Below, piece by piece: positions 1 to 9,969 of a stretch of DNA of 56,490 nt. The position numbers were made by a program, and so were the translations under genes. This DNA comes from Mycoplasma sp. CSL7503-lung (GTDB taxonomy: Bacteria; Bacillota_I; Bacilli_A; Mycoplasmatales; Metamycoplasmataceae), in NCBI RefSeq assembly GCF_025515455.1, contig NZ_JAOPHP010000004.1, positions 1 through 56,490 of the forward strand, written 5' to 3'. Each line of letters begins with the position of its first letter. Positions within the stretch are counted from its first letter, which is position 1. A model generated the notes under the pieces. That model saw only the letters and a list, made by a program, of their open reading frames with translations. It did not search any database and had not been told where the DNA came from.

Positions 1-115
1 ATTTTTTGTTGTATAATTCATATGGTTCCTCGGTTCATGTGGGGCCATTTTTTTATTAAAAAATTTCAAGTGCTCCACAATTATATTTTATATAAATTGT
101 GTTGCACTTGAAATT
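1..115 (-). mobile_element. Putative insertion-sequence 5' end (runs off left edge)
   Basis: On the minus strand a reading frame opens at an ATG (bases 21-19) preceded by a GAGGAA ribosome-binding site and continues off the window as MNYTTKN; an upstream in-frame ATG lies at 48-46. Just outside lies a long inverted repeat (62-115) whose outer part contains TCAAGTGCAACAC. The same 13 bases recur at 56380-56392 pointing into another truncated element. A short leader, a start near the end and a terminal repeat fit an IS30-type element, but too little of the ORF is present to assign the transposase family. This is inference; the inverted repeat and the open frame are seen directly. Confidence 0.4.
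62..115. repeat. Imperfect inverted repeat at element end
   Basis: Arms 62-82 and 95-115 are 21 bases each with two mismatches around a 12-base AT loop. It may combine the terminal repeat of an insertion sequence with a subterminal hairpin that blocks read-through transcription. Confidence 0.6.
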
Positions 116-125
116 ACAATTTAGC

Positions 126-155
126 ATGAAATTAAGGATTAAAACTTAATTTCAT
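126..155 (-). terminator. Hairpin after the GIY-YIG gene
   Basis: Perfect 11-base arms 126-136 and 145-155 with an 8-base loop lie 5 bases beyond the stop codon of the minus-strand gene. The U-tract is weak, so termination efficiency is uncertain. Confidence 0.5.
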
Positions 156-159
156 TTCT

Positions 160-1059
160 TTATATTATATTATTACCGCTATTCTCTTCTATATCTTTTA
201 AAGTTACTCCGTTTTCATTTTTTCAATCGGTTCTACCATTTGTGTTCATTCCTAACACAAACGATGCGGCGTATGATGGACTATTGAAAAGATAGTTTTT
301 TGTAAGTCTTCCATTTACTATTTCGTTATTGCTTTTACATTTTTTTCTAATTTCTTTTATTGTTTTAGGTATAGAATTAGAATCCTCTAATTCGATAATA
401 CTATCTTTTAACACTACAAAACCTTCATTAGATCTCATACATTTTGCTTCAATTATTTTGTTAGATTTTTTATTTTTACGAGAAAGATATAGTATTAATT
501 CTTTTGTTTCTTTAGAAGTATTTTCGTTTGTGTAATTAACCAACGGAACAAATATTTTATATCCTAAAACACCAAGTGCCATTTTTGAATATTCAATAAA
601 ATCTTCTAGTTCTGATTCTTTTTCTTCGGTAACGTTTCCAGGATTTGGATCGTTTTCATTTCTCACTTTAAATCTATCTGTAGAAACAGCCATGTTAGTA
701 AATCTATTTTCTAGATAACTTATTTCAGTTGGTCCGAACGAGTTATTTTGGGTAGTGAGCATTACTGCGTCACCAAAGTATGTATTATCTCTTAAGTGTT
801 CCATTACTCTAAAAAGTATACCTTCACCATTTTTACGAATTCCTGCTTGTCCTATATAAACTTCATCTTCACCATTGTCGTTTTTATCGAATAGAAAATA
901 GACACCACTTTGCTTTAAGTCTTGTCTATCCCTGCATTTATCAATATGTGATCTTGGAACTTTATAGACAAGACCAGTTCAATTTGCTAATGTACATTTT
1001 ATTCTTCCTGTGACATCACCATCCATCAAATATAGATTAAAATTTTTACTATTATTCAT
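160..1059 (-). CDS. GIY-YIG nuclease family protein with C-terminal DUF4357-like domain
   Basis: 299 residues. The N-terminal half carries a GIY-YIG nuclease core: GVYFLF as the GIY strand, then VYIGQAG as the YIG strand, then a helix with the catalytic Arg (LFRVMEHL) and later the Glu-Asn region TEISYLENRF. The C-terminus YAASFVLGMNTNGRTDWK matches the DUF4357 pattern seen in bacterial GIY-YIG proteins of this type. The catalytic residues look intact, so a metal-dependent single-strand nicking or restriction-like activity is plausible, but the substrate is unknown. The gene stands alone between an insertion-sequence remnant and a tRNA gene. A TATAAT box (1112-1107) lies about 40 bases upstream and overlaps a perfect palindrome. 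The ribosome-binding site AGGGACG is only moderate. Confidence 0.8.
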
Positions 1060-1094
1060 TTTTGCGTCCCTAAAATTCTATTTCTAATATTTAT

Positions 1095-1112
1095 ATTTAC
1101 TAGTAAATTATA
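1095..1112 (-). promoter_or_regulatory. Promoter -10 with overlapping palindrome
   Basis: On the minus strand TATAAT is at 1112-1107. The 14-base perfect palindrome ATTTACTAGTAAAT (1095-1108) covers the end of the -10 box and the expected transcription start, where a repressor dimer could sit. The promoter call rests on position and consensus; the operator is inference. Confidence 0.45.
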
Positions 1113-1203
1113 GACATAATTTTTATTATATAAAATATGTAATAAGAAAAAATAAAGTTATAATCTATATTTTTTAAATTTATTTTCTAAAAAGATTATA
1201 ATA

Positions 1204-1238
1204 TTTTTTAGGTCGATTAAATTAATTGACCTAAAAAA
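1204..1238. terminator. Symmetric hairpin with A and T tracts
   Basis: Arms TTTTTTAGGTC (1204-1214) and GACCTAAAAAA (1228-1238) are perfect complements around a 13-base AT loop. It looks like a bidirectional intrinsic terminator, yet no gene ends close by. Apart from this and a small TTAGTG/CACTAA repeat near 1319-1334, I see no gene between 1060 and 1497. Confidence 0.45.
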
Positions 1239-1497
1239 GAAAAATAAATTAAAACATTCGTCTTAAATGCTTTCGAAATAGTTCATTAAGATTTAAAATG
1301 ATTTTGTTATTTTCTAAATTAGTGAAAACACTAATCACCTAATAATTTTATTTGTATAGCTCCTAACTCGATCTAAAATAAAAAAGGAGTTATGTTTTTA
1401 ATAAATTTTAATTTTTGATAGATTATTAATTCTTGAAATTCTTATTTTTATAAGATAATATTTCCAATTTTTATGAAATAATGTAAAATAATATTAA

Positions 1498-1582
1498 GCC
1501 CGAGTGGTGAAATTGGCAGACACGCTAGACTAAGGATCTAGTGGAGCAATCCGTGCAGGTTCAAATCCTGTCTTGGGCACCA
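1498..1582 (+). tRNA. tRNA-Leu (anticodon AAG)
   Basis: A complete class II tRNA cloverleaf: acceptor stem GCCCGAG/CTTGGGC, a D arm with TGGC, anticodon stem CTAGA/TCTAG with the seven-base loop CTAAGGA (anticodon AAG), a long variable arm, T arm with TTCAAAT, and an encoded CCA end. The long variable arm together with AAG indicates leucine (CUU; with inosine also other CUN codons). A TAAAAT box at 1484-1489 is placed as a -10 element, and a hairpin terminator follows directly. Confidence 0.93.
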
Positions 1583-1587
1583 AACGA

Positions 1588-1645
1588 TAAAACAATTATA
1601 TTTTTTATTTATTAAATGTGATAAATAGTAAATATAATTGTTTTA
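1588..1645 (+). terminator. Terminator of the tRNA-Leu gene
   Basis: The arms beginning TAAAACAATTATATTT (from 1588) and AAATATAATTGTTTTA (ending 1645) are complementary and are followed by a T-rich stretch. Confidence 0.7.
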
Positions 1646-1695
1646 TTTTCTTTATAATTAAGTGAATTTAATAACAATTATAGTAAAATATAAAT

Positions 1696-2835
1696 ATGTT
1701 ATTTATTAAAAATAAATTAAAAAAAATGTTAATTAAAATTAGCTTTTCTTCCTTAATTATTTCGTTTCCGATTGTGGTTGTTTCTTGTTCGGTTCCGAGT
1801 GAGGCAAAATTTACAAGCAATATAAATTATTTAGAAAAAATTTATACAAATATTCAATCTAAAAATGATCCAAGATATCGTTTTTTATTGCCTGTAATCA
1901 AAAAAAATATCGATTTAATGAAAAAAACGGTTAATGAAGATATAAAAGGTTATGATATTAATACAAACGGTTGAAATCATTATATACCAAATCAGGAAGC
2001 TAAAATCAAGTTAATTGAAGATGTTATTTTAGAAGTCGATAAAATACCGAGCGAGAGTATTGAATCTGAAATAAGATCTGAAAAAATGACTTTACTTTAT
2101 GCTTTAATAGATGGTTTCGGAGGTATAGATTCTTATTATTTTGAAGAATCAAATAGACAATTATATCAATTAAAATTAGATTATTATGAGCAAAAATTGT
2201 ACTTTCTTGAAAAAATGACTTATTCAATAGTTAGTAAAGAAGGTAAAATTAAAAATTTATCTTCATCTATAAAAACTTTAGTCGATAAAAGAAACGCTAA
2301 TAAAAGATTTGAGTTTGAAGATTTGGAACAAATTGACAAAATTCAGAATGATTTTAAAAATTTATACTATAATGATTCAAAATTTTCTTTATCATTCGAT
2401 TTTATAGAACAATTTGATAAATTATTTGATTTATACTACAAAAGATCTGAAAGTATTTTTGTTAAAGTCTTAAATAATTATTATAATGCTTTAGAGTTTA
2501 AATTAATTATTCCTTCTGAAGATTACCAGAAACTAAGAAATAACTGGAATTATATGAGCCAAATTGTTGATGATTATTTTACAAATTTATATGCTTTTGA
2601 TTTTTCGGACAATAAATTTGATGCATTAGAAATGATTTATAAAAAAATCATAAGCTATGATGTGATTAAAAATGATAAAATAAAAGAAATAGAAGAAAAG
2701 TTTAATGTTCTAAAAAATGATAAATCAAGTGAAAAATTAGATGATTTTAGAGGTTATCTAATTTCATATTTAGATAATATTTTTGATTTAGAATTAATAG
2801 ATAAATATTTAGATAAAATTAATAAAAATATTTAG
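1696..2835 (+). CDS. Membrane lipoprotein of unknown function
   Basis: 379 residues. A short basic N-terminus (about residues 1-14) is followed by a hydrophobic segment and a lipobox ending VVVSC, giving lipidated Cys near residue 32. The remainder is rich in Asn, Lys, Asp, Tyr and Leu and predicted to be largely helical; I recognise no domain. It contains in-frame TGA codons, the first at 1972-1974. The ATG lies only about 5 bases past the expected transcription start of a TATAGT -10 box (1679-1684), so the message has almost no leader. The stop is 8 bases before the first DHH phosphoesterase gene, so the three genes 1696-4780 probably form one operon. Confidence 0.8.
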
Positions 2836-2843
2836 GAGAAATA

Positions 2844-3809
2844 ATGAAAATAGGAAATTCCCAAGTTGCAATTGATGCAATAAAAAAATATAAAAATATA
2901 GTGATTTTTCACCATATTAGACCAGATGGTGATTGTTTAGGTTCACAACACGGACTTGCCGAGTTAATTAAGACAAACTTCCCGGATAAAAATGTTTATA
3001 CAATTGGTAATAATTATGGTATTTTTGAATTTATGGATTATAAATTTACACCAATTGATCAAATTGATTTTGATGATTCTTTATCAATTGTTGTAGACGC
3101 TTCTAGCGGTGATAGAATTGAATGTTCTGAGTTGCTTTACGAGAAAAAAACAACAGCTAGACTTAGAATTGATCATCATCCAAATGACGCCGATATTGAA
3201 TATGAGTATCAATGAATAGATGAGCATTATGTCGCTGCTGCTGAAATGATAGCAAAAATTGCCTACGATGGAAATTGAGAAGTTACCCAAAAGGCTTCTG
3301 CACATATTTATTTAGGGATCAACACTGATTCAGGTAGATTTTTATATCCAGATACATCACAAAGAACTTACGAATTAGTTTCGTTTTTAATGAAAAACGG
3401 ATTCCATCCAAAAGAAATTTTAAGAGAACTTTCAAAAAGAAGTCTTTTAGACATTAAAATTTCAGGTCGTATCTTATCAGAATTTAAACAAGAAGGACGT
3501 GTTTTATATTATGTTATAAAAGAAGACTTTTTAAAGGAGTTTAACATTGATTCGTTTAAAGCCGCACAATATGTAAACGACTTAGCTAACATTGATAATA
3601 ATTCTTGTTGAGCATTATTTGTTCAATTAGAAGATGGTAAAGTTAGAGGAAGGCTTAGATCTAACGGACCACTCGTAAATAAAATTGCAAAACAATATAA
3701 TGGTGGTGGTCATGATAATGCCGCAGGATTAACTTTAGATAATTTCGAACAAATTCCTGAAGTTATTTCTAAACTTAATGATTTAATAGTTGAATGAGAG
3801 GCAAAATAA
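2844..3809 (+). CDS. nrnA: DHH-family phosphoesterase, NrnA-like (first of a tandem pair)
   Basis: 321 residues, the usual length for NrnA, the bifunctional oligoribonuclease (nanoRNase) and pAp phosphatase. The N-terminal DHH domain has HHIRPDGDCLGSQ (His-x-Asp-x-Asp metal site, about residues 25-37), VVDASSGDRIE, and the namesake RIDHHP. The DHHA1 domain has GRLRSNGP and the substrate-binding GGGHDNAAG near the C-terminus. All metal ligands expected for the family are present. AGGAG precedes the ATG. The stop codon shares its last A with the ATG of the paralogue that follows. In mollicutes these cytoplasmic enzymes finish RNA degradation and recycle pAp. Confidence 0.93.
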
Positions 3810-4780
3810 TGAAAGTTGGTAATTTAGAATTAGTAACTAAAGAAATTTATAAATATGATTCAATAGTTATATTTCATCATATTAGACCGGATGGTGATTG
3901 TTTAGGTTCACAATTCGGTTTAAAAGAATTAATTCAAACAAATTTTCCTGATAAAAAAGTTTATGCCATAGGAGATAGTAAAAATACTTATGATTTTCTT
4001 GATTTTACAATGGATCAAGTTCCGAGTGATGAAATTTTATCAAAATCACTAGGTGTAGTAGTGGATGCAAATGGTAAAGAAAGAATCGAATCTAGAGAAG
4101 TTTTAGATAAAAATTTATTCCCTACAATTATTAGAATTGATCACCACCCTAACGGTGATGATTTAGGTGACAACACAATTAGATGAGTTGATAGCTCATA
4201 TTCCGCAGCTGACGAAATGGTTACTGAAATTGCTGTAGTTAATGGTTGAAAAATTACACCCAAAGCAGCTAATTATCTTTATTTAGGAATTAACACAGAT
4301 TCAGGTAGATTTTTATTCAGTACAGTAAAGGCAAGAACTTTATATTTAGCTTCAAAATTATATGAAGCAGGTTTGGATGCTGATTATATACATAAAAGTT
4401 TGGCTGCAACTAGTTTAGAAGATTTAAAATATAATTCATGATTATTATCAACTTTAAAAACTAGAGATGGTGTTGCTTATATTCAAAATTCTCTTGAAGA
4501 TACTCTTAAATTAGGTAAAAACCCTCAATCATCAGTTAAAGTAAATGCAATTGCTAATATTAAAGGTTTCCCGATATGAGTACAATTTACCGAAGAAGAA
4601 GATAAAAGAATTAGAGTTGAATTACGTTCAAATGGTCCAATTGTTAGAAATGTAGCAGTTAAATGAGGTGGTGGAGGTCATGAACGTGCCTCAGGTTGCA
4701 TCATAAATTCATTTGACCAAGTTGAAGCAGTTATTGATGATTGTGCTGCTGAAGTTGCTAGATATTTATCGGAAAAATAA
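3809..4780 (+). CDS. nrnA: DHH-family phosphoesterase, NrnA-like (second of a tandem pair)
   Basis: 323 residues, a close paralogue of the preceding gene. It keeps HHIRPDGDCLGSQ, VVDANGKERIE, RIDHHPNGDD and the DHHA1 motif GGGHERASG. I chose the ATG at 3809, preceded by GAGAGG and overlapping the upstream stop by one base; an in-frame ATG at 3794 would add five residues inside the upstream gene. Tandem NrnA-like genes are common in mycoplasmas and the two copies may divide the nanoRNase and pAp phosphatase roles; that division is inference. A terminator follows. Confidence 0.92.
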
Positions 4781-4795
4781 TTTTATTTCACATTT

Positions 4796-4827
4796 AAATC
4801 GCATTTTTTTGCGATTTTTTTATTTTT
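4796..4827 (+). terminator. Intrinsic terminator after the nrnA pair
   Basis: Stem AAATCGC/GCGATTT (4796-4802 and 4811-4817) is followed by a run of T. Confidence 0.85.
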
Positions 4828-4869
4828 TTAAAAATATTTTTGATTTATTTTAATATTTAAATTTTGTTT

Positions 4870-4918
4870 CGAAAAGTTAAAAAATACAACTTTTTTATGT
4901 GCATTTTTTAACTTTTCG
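4870..4918. repeat. Long perfect hairpin in intergenic region
   Basis: Two perfectly complementary 16-base arms, CGAAAAGTTAAAAAAT (4870-4885) and its reverse complement (4903-4918), enclose a 17-base loop. It sits between the nrnA terminator and the promoter of the next lipoprotein. It could be a second bidirectional terminator or a site for a DNA- or RNA-binding protein. Confidence 0.6.
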
Positions 4919-5036
4919 GAGTAAAAAAAGAGATAGGTTTTATTAGTAATGTTTTTTAAAAAAGTAAAATAGTAGTGATATTTGTAAGAAAAAATATTTT
5001 TTCTATTTTTGAAAAAATTATTTAAAAAATATTTTT

Positions 5037-5046
5037 GTGTTATACT
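5037..5046 (+). promoter_or_regulatory. Extended -10 promoter
   Basis: TGTTATACT ends at 5046, giving an extended -10 box (TG, one base, TATACT) only 10 bases before the ATG at 5057. The message would have a leader of a few bases at most, which rules out the possible upstream start at 5009. Confidence 0.6.
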
Positions 5047-5056
5047 TTTATGCACT

Positions 5057-6322
5057 ATGGAAAAACTGAAAAATAAACTAAAATCATTTTTATCAATTAA
5101 TACCGGAATTCTAATATCTATTTCAACTATTTCGTGTTCTATTGATAAAAAAGAAATAAAGAAAAATATTATTACAAATAACCAACAGAAAGGAGATAAC
5201 CAGAGAAAGGAAAATAATATTAATACAAATGTTACCTTAAATAAAGAGAGAGATATTTTAGGAAGCGAAGATAAAACTAAGGAAAGCAAAAAGGTTCAGG
5301 AATCCGATAGTAATATAACTCCAAAAAATAAATTAAATAAAAATATAAATTATCAACCATATGAGCAACACATTAAAGAAGTTGAAAAATTTTTAAATTT
5401 AAACCAAGTCAAAATTAAAACATTTCAAATAGATATAAATGATCTATATATAATTATTCAAAAACATAAAAAAAGTATCGCAGATAAAACTAGAAACGTG
5501 CAACTTTTAGAAAATAATAAAAATAAACTAGATAAGTCGATTAATAATATTAAACAATCAATACTAGAAGGTCTTGATAAAAGAAAGGAAATTGACTTTA
5601 TAAATAAAAGTATTAGGGATATTGAAGATTTAAAAAATGAAGTCGAAAGATCTGGGTACGCTAAAGCGACTTTATTTAAATTAAAAGAGCTTATTAATAA
5701 AATGAAAGTAAAAGACAAAAGTTTTAAAAATACTTTTGAAGAATTAAAACAAATAAAAGAAAAACTAATTACACATAAAGAAGAATTAAGGTCTGAATAT
5801 AGATCTAATTTACTCGATGTACAAAAAGAGTTATTTTTAAAATATAACACTTTAAAAGATAAACTAAATACGGCAACAAACCAAAATGATAATAAAATAA
5901 AATTAAACGATGAATTCAAAAACGAGTTATCAAATTTAAGAGAATTAAACAATCAAAATTATGATATTTTAAGCAATATCATAAAAGTTAAGCAAAATAT
6001 TAATCAAATTAACGAATTAATAAAATTAATTGATAGCATTAGAAATATTAATTTAACCACATTACAATCACTTATTGAACGAGCAAAACATGCTAAAATG
6101 CATTCTGAAACTCATAATATTTATCATCCATTAAAAGCTCGCGGAAAACAAATTATTGAAAATGCTGAAAAAATAAAAGAATGTAATTTAGATTCTTTAA
6201 TGTTAGATTCAAACAACAAAAACGAATTATTCTCCAAAATAAAAAATATTATAAATATTTATTCTTCTTTAAATGATTTTTTAGAAGATTATAGTTTAAA
6301 CGCTTACTACCCTGAACCTTAA
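5057..6322 (+). CDS. Membrane lipoprotein, coiled-coil rich, unknown function
   Basis: 421 residues from the ATG at 5057. The signal peptide ends in the lipobox STISC (Cys near residue 29), and a low-complexity Lys/Asn/Thr linker to about residue 100 follows. The body from about residue 105 has heptad-like Leu/Ile spacing with many Lys and Glu, suggesting extended coiled coil on the cell surface. No domain is recognised. The start was chosen because the promoter -10 box lies at 5041-5046; the alternative start at 5009 lies upstream of that promoter. The gene converges on another lipoprotein and shares its terminator. Confidence 0.8.
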   Translation: MEKLKNKLKSFLSINTGILISISTISCSIDKKEIKKNIITNNQQKGDNQRKENNINTNVTLNKERDILGSEDKTKESKKVQESDSNITPKNKLNKNINYQPYEQHIKEVEKFLNLNQVKIKTFQIDINDLYIIIQKHKKSIADKTRNVQLLENNKNKLDKSINNIKQSILEGLDKRKEIDFINKSIRDIEDLKNEVERSGYAKATLFKLKELINKMKVKDKSFKNTFEELKQIKEKLITHKEELRSEYRSNLLDVQKELFLKYNTLKDKLNTATNQNDNKIKLNDEFKNELSNLRELNNQNYDILSNIIKVKQNINQINELIKLIDSIRNINLTTLQSLIERAKHAKMHSETHNIYHPLKARGKQIIENAEKIKECNLDSLMLDSNNKNELFSKIKNIINIYSSLNDFLEDYSLNAYYPEP

Positions 6323-6324
6323 TA

Positions 6325-6366
6325 AAAAAACGCATTTAATCTTTTTTAGATTATTATGCGTTTTTT
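6325..6366. terminator. Bidirectional terminator between convergent lipoprotein genes
   Basis: Arms AAAAAACGCAT (6325-6335) and ATGCGTTTTTT (6356-6366) are perfect complements, with A and T tracts that serve both strands. The second arm overlaps the stop codon of the minus-strand gene. Confidence 0.85.
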
Positions 6367-7117
6367 ATTCTATTACAATTTTTTTATTCTTTATCATAAT
6401 TTTTTTGTCAAGTTCTAATTTTTTATATTCGCCATTATTGATATTATAATAAAAAATGAATGTTAAATTTTCAGAATCATTTCTATTTAAATAATCATTT
6501 AAATCAAATGTTACTCATATTGTGTTGTTTGGAGTTTTGCTACTTTTTTTGCTACTTTTTTGTATTTTATGCGAAAGACCTTCTTTTGTAGGGAATGTTC
6601 AAAAATCATATTTTGTAGAATCTTCATCTAATCTTATATTTAAGATTACGCTTGAATTAGTTTTTAAAAGTGTAATTATTCCATATTTTAGTGGTTCTGT
6701 ATCGATTTGTTCTTTTGTCACTTCTTCGCTTTGTTTTTTGTTATTATTTTCTATATCAAGTATTTTATTATCTATTTTTTCAATAGTTTCTCACGGTAAT
6801 GTGAACATACCAAAGAAAAAATCATCATATACTTTTCTTTGTTCATTGTTTAAATTTAAATATTTTTTAAAGGCGCTAATTCTTTTGTTTTGTTTTTGTT
6901 CTATTTGGGTTTCATTATTAGTTCCTTTATCTAATAAACATTTTTCTATTTTGTGGTTAGATGTATTTTTTTTATTATTAGTATTAACATCTTCAGATTT
7001 GTTATCTATTTTATTTTTTTCATAATTGTTGTTTGAACAAGAAATTGATGCAATAAAAATAGGGATTATACTAGTTGTTAATATTGGATAATATTTTTTT
7101 AAAAAAATCTTTTTCAT
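6365..7117 (-). CDS. Membrane lipoprotein of unknown function
   Basis: 250 residues. The N-terminus is basic, followed by a hydrophobic segment and lipobox ASISC (Cys near residue 27), then an Asn/Lys/Asp-rich linker of about 50 residues. The folded part holds KYLNLNNEQRKVYDDFFFG and a C-terminal region of predicted strands (FDLNDYLN, LTFIFYYNI). I recognise no family. AGAGAAAG serves as ribosome-binding site; a TATAAT box lies at 7164-7159. The linker layout and a shared YLNLN/FLNLN segment resemble the convergent neighbour at 5057, so the two may be distant paralogues. Confidence 0.75.
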
Positions 7118-7226
7118 ATTTTACTTTCTCTTTTCTTTAGTTTATAGTTTTCTAATATATTATATATGCAAAATTATTTTTAAAAACCTATAAATTCACT
7201 TGGTTGTTAAAATTAAAGATCTTAAA

Positions 7227-7259
7227 AAAAGAACACATTTAAATAAAACGTGTTCTTTT
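7227..7259 (-). terminator. Terminator of opp operon copy 1
   Basis: AAAAGAACAC and GTGTTCTTTT (7250-7259) form a perfect 10-bp stem just past the oppF stop codon; on the minus strand a T-rich run follows. Confidence 0.85.
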
Positions 7260-7261
7260 GC

Positions 7262-8578
7262 TTAATAATTATTATTTTTTCAAGAATCTAACTCTTCTTC
7301 TGTTGCTAAAATGAAATGATTATCGTTAACTTTAAGTCATTGAGGCTGATTATCATCGGTATATTTGTGCATATTAATGTCGTATTTATAACCAATCAAA
7401 CTACCTTTTTTGCTATTAATTGATGGGACTGCGTCTAATAAACTCTTTGTATACGGATGTAAAGAGTTATTCATTATTTCATCAGTTGTTCCGATTTCTA
7501 ATAATCTACCTTTGTTCATTACGGCAATACGATCAGATATGTATTCGACCATACGTAAATCGTGTGCAATAAATAAAATTGTTAAGTTATACTTTTCTTT
7601 AAGTTCATTAAAAATATTAACAACTTGTGCTTGGATGGAAACGTCTAGTGCTGAGATAGGTTCGTCAGCAACTAAAAGTTGAGGCCGTAAAACTACCGCT
7701 CTTGATATACCAATTCTTTGTTGTTGACCACCGGAAAATTCAAGTGGATATCTTCTTAAAACTGAATCGTCTAATCCTACAGAATTTAAAATATCACGAA
7801 CTAATAATCTTTTGCAATCGTTTTCGCTAAGTTTGTTTAGTTTATTTCTTTGTTCAAGATATTTATCCATAAATTTATTTAAATATTCATTTTTAATTTT
7901 TCGAACTTTCTCATTAGTTTCTACATAAAATGCTTGATATGCAATTTCATTATTTTTAGAAATTTGTTCATCTAATCAAGTTTCATATTCACCAAAAAAT
8001 TCTTTATGGTGAATGTTACATAACTCAGAATAAAATTCTTTTTTATTTTCTTGATCAATATTATATAAATATATTTCTTTAGCGTTTTTTGTGTTAGTTA
8101 ATCCTTCCGAAACTATTGTTTCAACATTTGCATGAGGATTCAATGAGTTTGCAGGATCTTGAAAAATCATTTGAACTTTATTAACTAAGAAATTTTCGAT
8201 TTCTTTATATTCTTTTAGAGATTTACCAAATTTAAATCCTCTGCCCATTTTTTTGGGCAGTATTTTGTTTAATAGTTTTATTTCTCCAAATTTATAAGGC
8301 ACTAAACCAACAAGTGCTTTACCAATTGTACTTTTACCTGAACCTGATTCACCTACTAATCCTAAAACTTCACCTTTATATATATTTAAGTTTAAGTCCG
8401 CTACTGCTCTAAATTCTTTTATTCCAGTTCCATAATTTATATCAACGTTTCTAAGTGATGCTAAAATTTCTTGATTTTCATTAGGTTTTAGCATTTGTTC
8501 AACACCTTTTGTTTGTTTTCTAATAAATCTTTTTTCACCAAAAAGGAATTTTTTAGTTTTATAAATTTTTTCAGTCAT
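7262..8578 (-). CDS. oppF: Oligopeptide ABC transporter ATP-binding protein OppF (copy 1)
   Basis: 438 residues. It is one of the two ATPases that drive peptide import through OppBC. Walker A GESGSGKS (about residue 80), the Q-loop FQDPANSLNP (about 143), signature FSGGQQQR (about 280), Walker B LLVADEPISALD and switch His in FIAHD are all intact. The stretch between Q-loop and signature is about 135 residues, much longer than in typical OppF, because of a mycoplasma-type insert (YNIDQENKK, HHKEFFGEYETW). The C-terminus has the HPYTKSLLDAVP motif typical of OppF. Its ATG overlaps the oppD stop by one base (TAATG), so translation is coupled. Last gene of the operon. Confidence 0.95.
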
Positions 8579-9963
8579 TATTTTTTATATTCCTCTCATA
8601 GTTTTCGGATTAATTCAGGTGGTTGATATTTTGGTGCTTGCGGATCTTGTAATGCAGATTTTACTCTATGAGTTTCACTTATTTGATAAAAATCCGGTTC
8701 AATACTGAAATCTCTACCAAGAGCATATGAATTTCTAACTGCAAAAGCATCACCAACAATATTGTTTAAACTTGAAGGAACGCTTCCTGGAATTGTAGAA
8801 AGTCTTTTGCCTTTATTTAGATCCGGCATACTTAAAATTAAACCTCATGTATAAGGGTGTTGCGGATTATGTAAAATTTCATTCGATGTACCTTCTTCAA
8901 TGATTTGTCCTGCGTACATAATTGAAATATAATCAGCAATTGAAGCTACTACTCCTAAATCGTGAGTTATGAATACAATTGATAATTTAAGTTTTTCTTG
9001 TAACTCTTTAATTATATCCAAAACGAGTGCTTGAACTGTAGGATCAAGTGCAGTTGTAGGTTCATCCATAACTAATATTTTTGGTTCAAGTGCAACTATT
9101 GCGGCGATAACAACACGTTGAATCATACCACCTGACATTTCGTGTGGATATAATTTCATAACTGCTTCCGGATCATTAATTTTTGTTAATTTTAAAAATT
9201 CTACTGCTCTTTTATATGCTTCTTTACGATTTGGTACAACTCTGTTTTCAAGCATACCTTCAATTATTTGTTCTCCAACTTTCATGGTTGGATTTAATGT
9301 TGACATAGGATTTTGGAAAACGGCTGATACAACCCTGCCACGATAATGTGATTTTTCTCAATCTTTAAAAGAAAATTTTTCTACATTATTGTTGTAAAGT
9401 TTTACTTCTCCTGAATCAATTACAGCATTATCGCCGGTTAATCCATATAAAAGAGATGTTATAACAGATTTACCTGAACCCGATTCTCCAATAATTGCAT
9501 GCACTTTACCTTCGTATATTTTTAATGAAGGGTTTCTTAAAACTTTATTTTTTTCTCCTGGGCGTGCCGGATTTGTAAATGATAAATTAATATTCTTAAT
9601 TTCTGCAGCAATTTTTAGTTTGGTGCCATCACTAAATTCTTGGTATTCAACATTTTTATAGAATGTTTCCCAATCAAAATCTTTTTTTCTTAGTAATTTA
9701 TTTTTAAATCAATTACAAAAATTTATTTTTTGTTTATTTCTTTTTTCTTTATTTTTTATTTCTTTTTCGAGTTTATTTTTGTTCTCACTTTTTTGTTTGA
9801 TATATTTAATTTCTTCAACTGGTTTTTGAGATATGTGTTCATGTGTTTCGGTTATTAATTCTTCGATTTCTTCATATTCTCTAATATAAATGTATTCAAT
9901 TTCTTTTTTAACTTTTTTTGATTTAAATTTTGGTTTTTTATATCTTTTTGATTTTATTTTCAT
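8578..9963 (-). CDS. oppD: Oligopeptide ABC transporter ATP-binding protein OppD (copy 1)
   Basis: 461 residues. A basic N-terminal extension (KSKRYKKPKFKSKK) and a charged linker of about 115 residues precede the ATPase domain. Walker A GESGSGKS is near residue 158, the signature MSGGMIQR near 276 and Walker B ILVMDEPTTALD near 299; the switch segment reads FITHDLGVVA. HPQHPYTWGL near the C-terminus is the peptide-importer type. The opp operon order and the close match to the second copy (53129-55003) support the assignment. The N-terminal extension is conserved at its first 25 residues between copies but is much shorter here. Confidence 0.95.
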
Positions 9964-9969
9964 ATTTTC

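Noticed and set aside
1380-1412. Mini-ORF of eight codons after a GGAG site before the tRNA
   Set aside because: Too short, no clear promoter and no recognisable role.
4828-5289. Open frame of about 150 codons on the minus strand
   Set aside because: It is antisense to the lipoprotein start and its promoter, has an all-hydrophobic low-complexity product (Phe/Leu/Ser) and no ribosome-binding site; a shadow of the AT-rich coding strand.
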